From Natrialba asiatica DSM 12278 (GTDB taxonomy: Archaea > Halobacteriota > Halobacteria > Halobacteriales > Natrialbaceae), in the NCBI RefSeq assembly GCF_000337555.1, contig NZ_AOIO01000034.1, positions 162,914 through 226,913 on the forward strand: 64,000 nt of DNA, in the 5' to 3' direction. The first letter of the stretch is position 1, and every line of letters begins with the position of its first letter. Below, piece by piece: positions 61,891 to 64,000 of the stretch. A model generated the notes under the pieces. The model was not told where the DNA came from and made no database searches. It saw nothing but the letters and a program-made list of their open reading frames with translations. The position numbers and the translations under genes were made by a program.

Positions 61891-62982
61891 TCAGCCGCTA
61901 TCGGCTTCGCAGAACGCGAGTCGCCAGTTCGAGTCGTCCGTGAGCCGGCGCCCGGACCGGGTCCAGTCCAGCGGCGGCTCACCGGCCGGTCGGGCAACGT
62001 GTGTCGACGGCGAGGTGACCCACTTCAGCGGCGCTCGCTGGTCGCCGTGGAATCCCCGTGCTTGCAGCACCGACCGAGGGATCACCGATCCGGGCGCGGC
62101 GATAACGTCCGCGTCCCGGTTTTCTCGAAGCACCGCGTCGAGAAGCGCGGCCAGTGCAGTCCGCCGAGATGAACTCGTCCCCTCGGCGAGCGGGAGAACA
62201 TCGGCGATTCGGACGGTCGTCGGGCCGTTCGTTCGGTTCCGGCGGCCGTAAACGACCGCCGCAGCGGGCGCTTCGTTCCGGGTTGTGACGACCGTTCGGT
62301 ACGTCCAATGGGGATTCGCGAACCGCCACTCGTAGAACGTCTCGTCGCGGACGACGTGAAACTCCGGAATCGTCTCGGACGACGCCAGCGTCGCGAGCAG
62401 CGAGGCCGGCACGTGATCGTACCGCGAGAGTTCGATCGCGTCGCTCGAATCGGCGAGCCGATCCCGAATCGAGACGTACCCGCTCGCCAGCGAGCGGACG
62501 ACCGACTCGACGGGCGCGAGTCGCGACAGCCACGCGGTCGGGTTCTGGAGGCGGTAGAACGTCTCCCGGTCGCTGACGACTTGCCAGCCGAGTTTGAGGT
62601 TCCCCGGAAGCGACCGGTGGTTCGGGAAATTGAAGAATACGTCCGCGTCATCGTACCGGTCGATCGCCCGCTCGGTCAGCCGCGTGAACAGCCCCTGTCG
62701 CTGGTGCTCGGGACGGACCATCGAATCGCACGGCTGAAAGGCGCTGAATTCGTCGTCGCCCGCAGCGAGACGGAGCGGGAAGAACGCTCGTGCACCGACG
62801 AGTTCGTCGCCTCGCCGTGCGATCATGATCGGGACGGAGTCGACGTACGGATTCCGTTCGTACTTCCACGCGAACCAGTCCTCGCCCATCCGTCCGCCCA
62901 GCACGTCGGCGAACAGGTCGAGAAACGCGTCCCTGTCGGCCGGTTCGTACTGTCGAATCTCGTACGGGTTCGGATCAGTCAT
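61891..62982 (-). CDS. GNAT family N-acetyltransferase-like protein
   Basis: 363 residues from ATG 62982 (MTDPNPYEIRQYEP). N-terminal GNAT domain (RDAFLDLFADVLGGRMGEDW, VGARAFFPLRL, SMVRPEHQRQGLFTRLTE with the acetyl-CoA loop). The second half repeats a GNAT-like layout less clearly (WRFANPHWTYRTVV). Proteins of this double form are frequent in haloarchaeal glycan loci. It starts 14 nt after the stop of the polysaccharide deacetylase gene, forming an operon with it. Confidence 0.85.
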   Translation of the reverse strand: MTDPNPYEIRQYEPADRDAFLDLFADVLGGRMGEDWFAWKYERNPYVDSVPIMIARRGDELVGARAFFPLRLAAGDDEFSAFQPCDSMVRPEHQRQGLFTRLTERAIDRYDDADVFFNFPNHRSLPGNLKLGWQVVSDRETFYRLQNPTAWLSRLAPVESVVRSLASGYVSIRDRLADSSDAIELSRYDHVPASLLATLASSETIPEFHVVRDETFYEWRFANPHWTYRTVVTTRNEAPAAAVVYGRRNRTNGPTTVRIADVLPLAEGTSSSRRTALAALLDAVLRENRDADVIAAPGSVIPRSVLQARGFHGDQRAPLKWVTSPSTHVARPAGEPPLDWTRSGRRLTDDSNWRLAFCEADSG

Positions 62983-62996
62983 CGGCAGCCATTCCG

Positions 62997-63944
62997 TTAT
63001 GGGAGGGTCGTGGATTTGTGTCGAGGGCGACCCTCGTGTCGCACCCTGTCGGCGACCGTGGCCATCGTTTCGACGCGCACGTCGTCCGTCCGCCGACGGC
63101 GGTCGATGTACCGGATGATCGACCGCAGCCGCTGGTAGTGAGCCGGCGTTTGGAGGTTGTGGGGGTGAAGCCACAGGTGCAACACGCCGTCGGTTCCCGC
63201 AACGCGATCGATCCCGAATTTCACCTGTCTGACTACGGGATCTTCTCCGAACGCAGAAAACGGTTTCTTGTACTCCGCATCGAAGTTGAACAGGTAGATC
63301 GATGCCGGAACGTTGACCAGACCGTATTCGTCGACGTACGGGTTGACGATCGGGGGTGTCGGTTTGCCGACCACGGCGCTCGAGACTTTCGTCAACTGTC
63401 GGACCAACGTGCTCTGTGAATCTCGCAACTGATTCGTACCGCGATAGCAGTCGAATCCGCGCGCTTCGAGGGTGTCCCGGTGTTGGATTCGGTTGACGGG
63501 AAAGACGAACGACGTCAGGTCGTGACCGCGTCGTTCCGCGGCCTGAACGCAGTTTTCGATCTCTCGCGTCGCGAACTCCTCGTCCATCCGTTCGTGATCG
63601 AAATGAACGTGCGTGAATCCGTGACCGGCGATTTCGTGGTCGACGGCGGCGGTCTCGATCTCGCGGACGAGTTCGGCACCACACCAGATATCGTTCGCGG
63701 CAAGCCCCTCGACCGACTCCTGGCAGCAGCGTTCGCCGGCGGGGTGGTTCCGATGGGCGGTAGAACACGAGTTCAAGAACAGATGCCCGGTCACTGCCCA
63801 CGTAGCCGGGATTTCGTACGTGTCGAAGAGTTCACAGAGGCGACGCCAATTCTGCCGCGTCTCGTGCAGAAACGACTCCGTGACGGCTTCATCGTGGAAT
63901 CCCCAGCCGAGTTCCGCGTCGAGAGAGAGAACGATCGTCCCCAT
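62997..63944 (-). CDS. polysaccharide deacetylase family protein
   Basis: 315 residues from ATG 63944 (MGTIVLSLDAELGWG). NodB-like fold: metal-site Asp in SLDAELGWG, and AVDHEIAGHGFTHVHFDH with the two ligand His. Then FVFPVNRIQHRDTLEARGFD and the C-terminal VLHLWLHPHNL, where the catalytic His lies. It deacetylates or hydrolyses N-acetyl groups of surface glycans; the substrate is inferred. First gene of a two-gene minus-strand operon. Confidence 0.9.
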   Translation of the reverse strand: MGTIVLSLDAELGWGFHDEAVTESFLHETRQNWRRLCELFDTYEIPATWAVTGHLFLNSCSTAHRNHPAGERCCQESVEGLAANDIWCGAELVREIETAAVDHEIAGHGFTHVHFDHERMDEEFATREIENCVQAAERRGHDLTSFVFPVNRIQHRDTLEARGFDCYRGTNQLRDSQSTLVRQLTKVSSAVVGKPTPPIVNPYVDEYGLVNVPASIYLFNFDAEYKKPFSAFGEDPVVRQVKFGIDRVAGTDGVLHLWLHPHNLQTPAHYQRLRSIIRYIDRRRRTDDVRVETMATVADRVRHEGRPRHKSTTLP

Positions 63945-64000
63945 CTGATCACGTGAGCGGGCCCGGCGTGGTCGCTGCTCGGAACTGAACTCGCATCGTC

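Overview
The window is a high-GC, acidic-proteome chromosome segment typical of a halophilic archaeon (class Halobacteria). The proteins are rich in Asp/Glu. Many genes start 20-30 nt downstream of a TATA-like box with no Shine-Dalgarno, as expected for leaderless mRNAs. Haloarchaea-specific families are present: a HalOD1 output domain, a DUF7835-type zinc ribbon, an amphi-Trp protein, RdfA and an archaeal SMC-like protein, plus archaeal HMG-CoA reductase. A class II tRNA-Leu(UAA) lies near 36 kb. The genus cannot be fixed from the sequence alone. No CRISPR array, replication origin, rRNA or intact transposase was seen.

Layout. 0-11 kb: housekeeping and stress genes (nucleoside phosphorylase, AI-2E-type permease, tRNA methylthiotransferase, HtrA-like protease, glutaredoxin, HIT hydrolase, type II methionine aminopeptidase, asparaginase-like Ntn hydrolase). 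11-27 kb: isocitrate dehydrogenase, SDR enzymes, an unusual Nramp-like permease, HMG-CoA reductase (mevalonate/isoprenoid lipid pathway), an amidohydrolase, an orphan FtsX-type permease, an F420-dependent oxidoreductase, a decayed GNAT gene and a Gfo/Idh/MocA dehydrogenase of the D-xylose dehydrogenase type. 27.7-31.3 kb: the nadA-nadB-nadC operon for de novo NAD synthesis, behind a promoter with four alternating TATTGA/TCAATA half-sites. 31.4-33.6 kb: a DrrAB-type ABC exporter behind a long inverted repeat and a short coupled ORF. 33.7-38.8 kb: an interrupted membrane-protein gene, aldehyde dehydrogenase, tRNA-Leu with a nearby copy of its 3' end, ferredoxin, an SDR and cyclophilin. 38.9-40.4 kb: a sulfatase-superfamily gene of lower GC, probably acquired. 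44-47 kb: a convergent pair of cell-shape genes, an SMC-like coiled-coil protein with a CxxC hook, and RdfA.

47.3-59 kb is the most coherent metabolic block. It holds an IclR regulator, glutaryl-CoA dehydrogenase, a TAXI-TRAP uptake system (binding protein plus fused permease), an acyl-CoA ligase, a second acyl-CoA dehydrogenase, thiolase, 3-hydroxyacyl-CoA dehydrogenase and enoyl-CoA hydratase. Together these could import a carboxylate, activate it to its CoA ester, and take glutaryl-CoA through crotonyl-CoA to acetyl-CoA; the substrate is inferred. The last 4 kb hold a lipid-linked glycan flippase with a long hydrophilic tail, a GNAT protein and a polysaccharide deacetylase, a surface-glycan neighbourhood cut by the window end.
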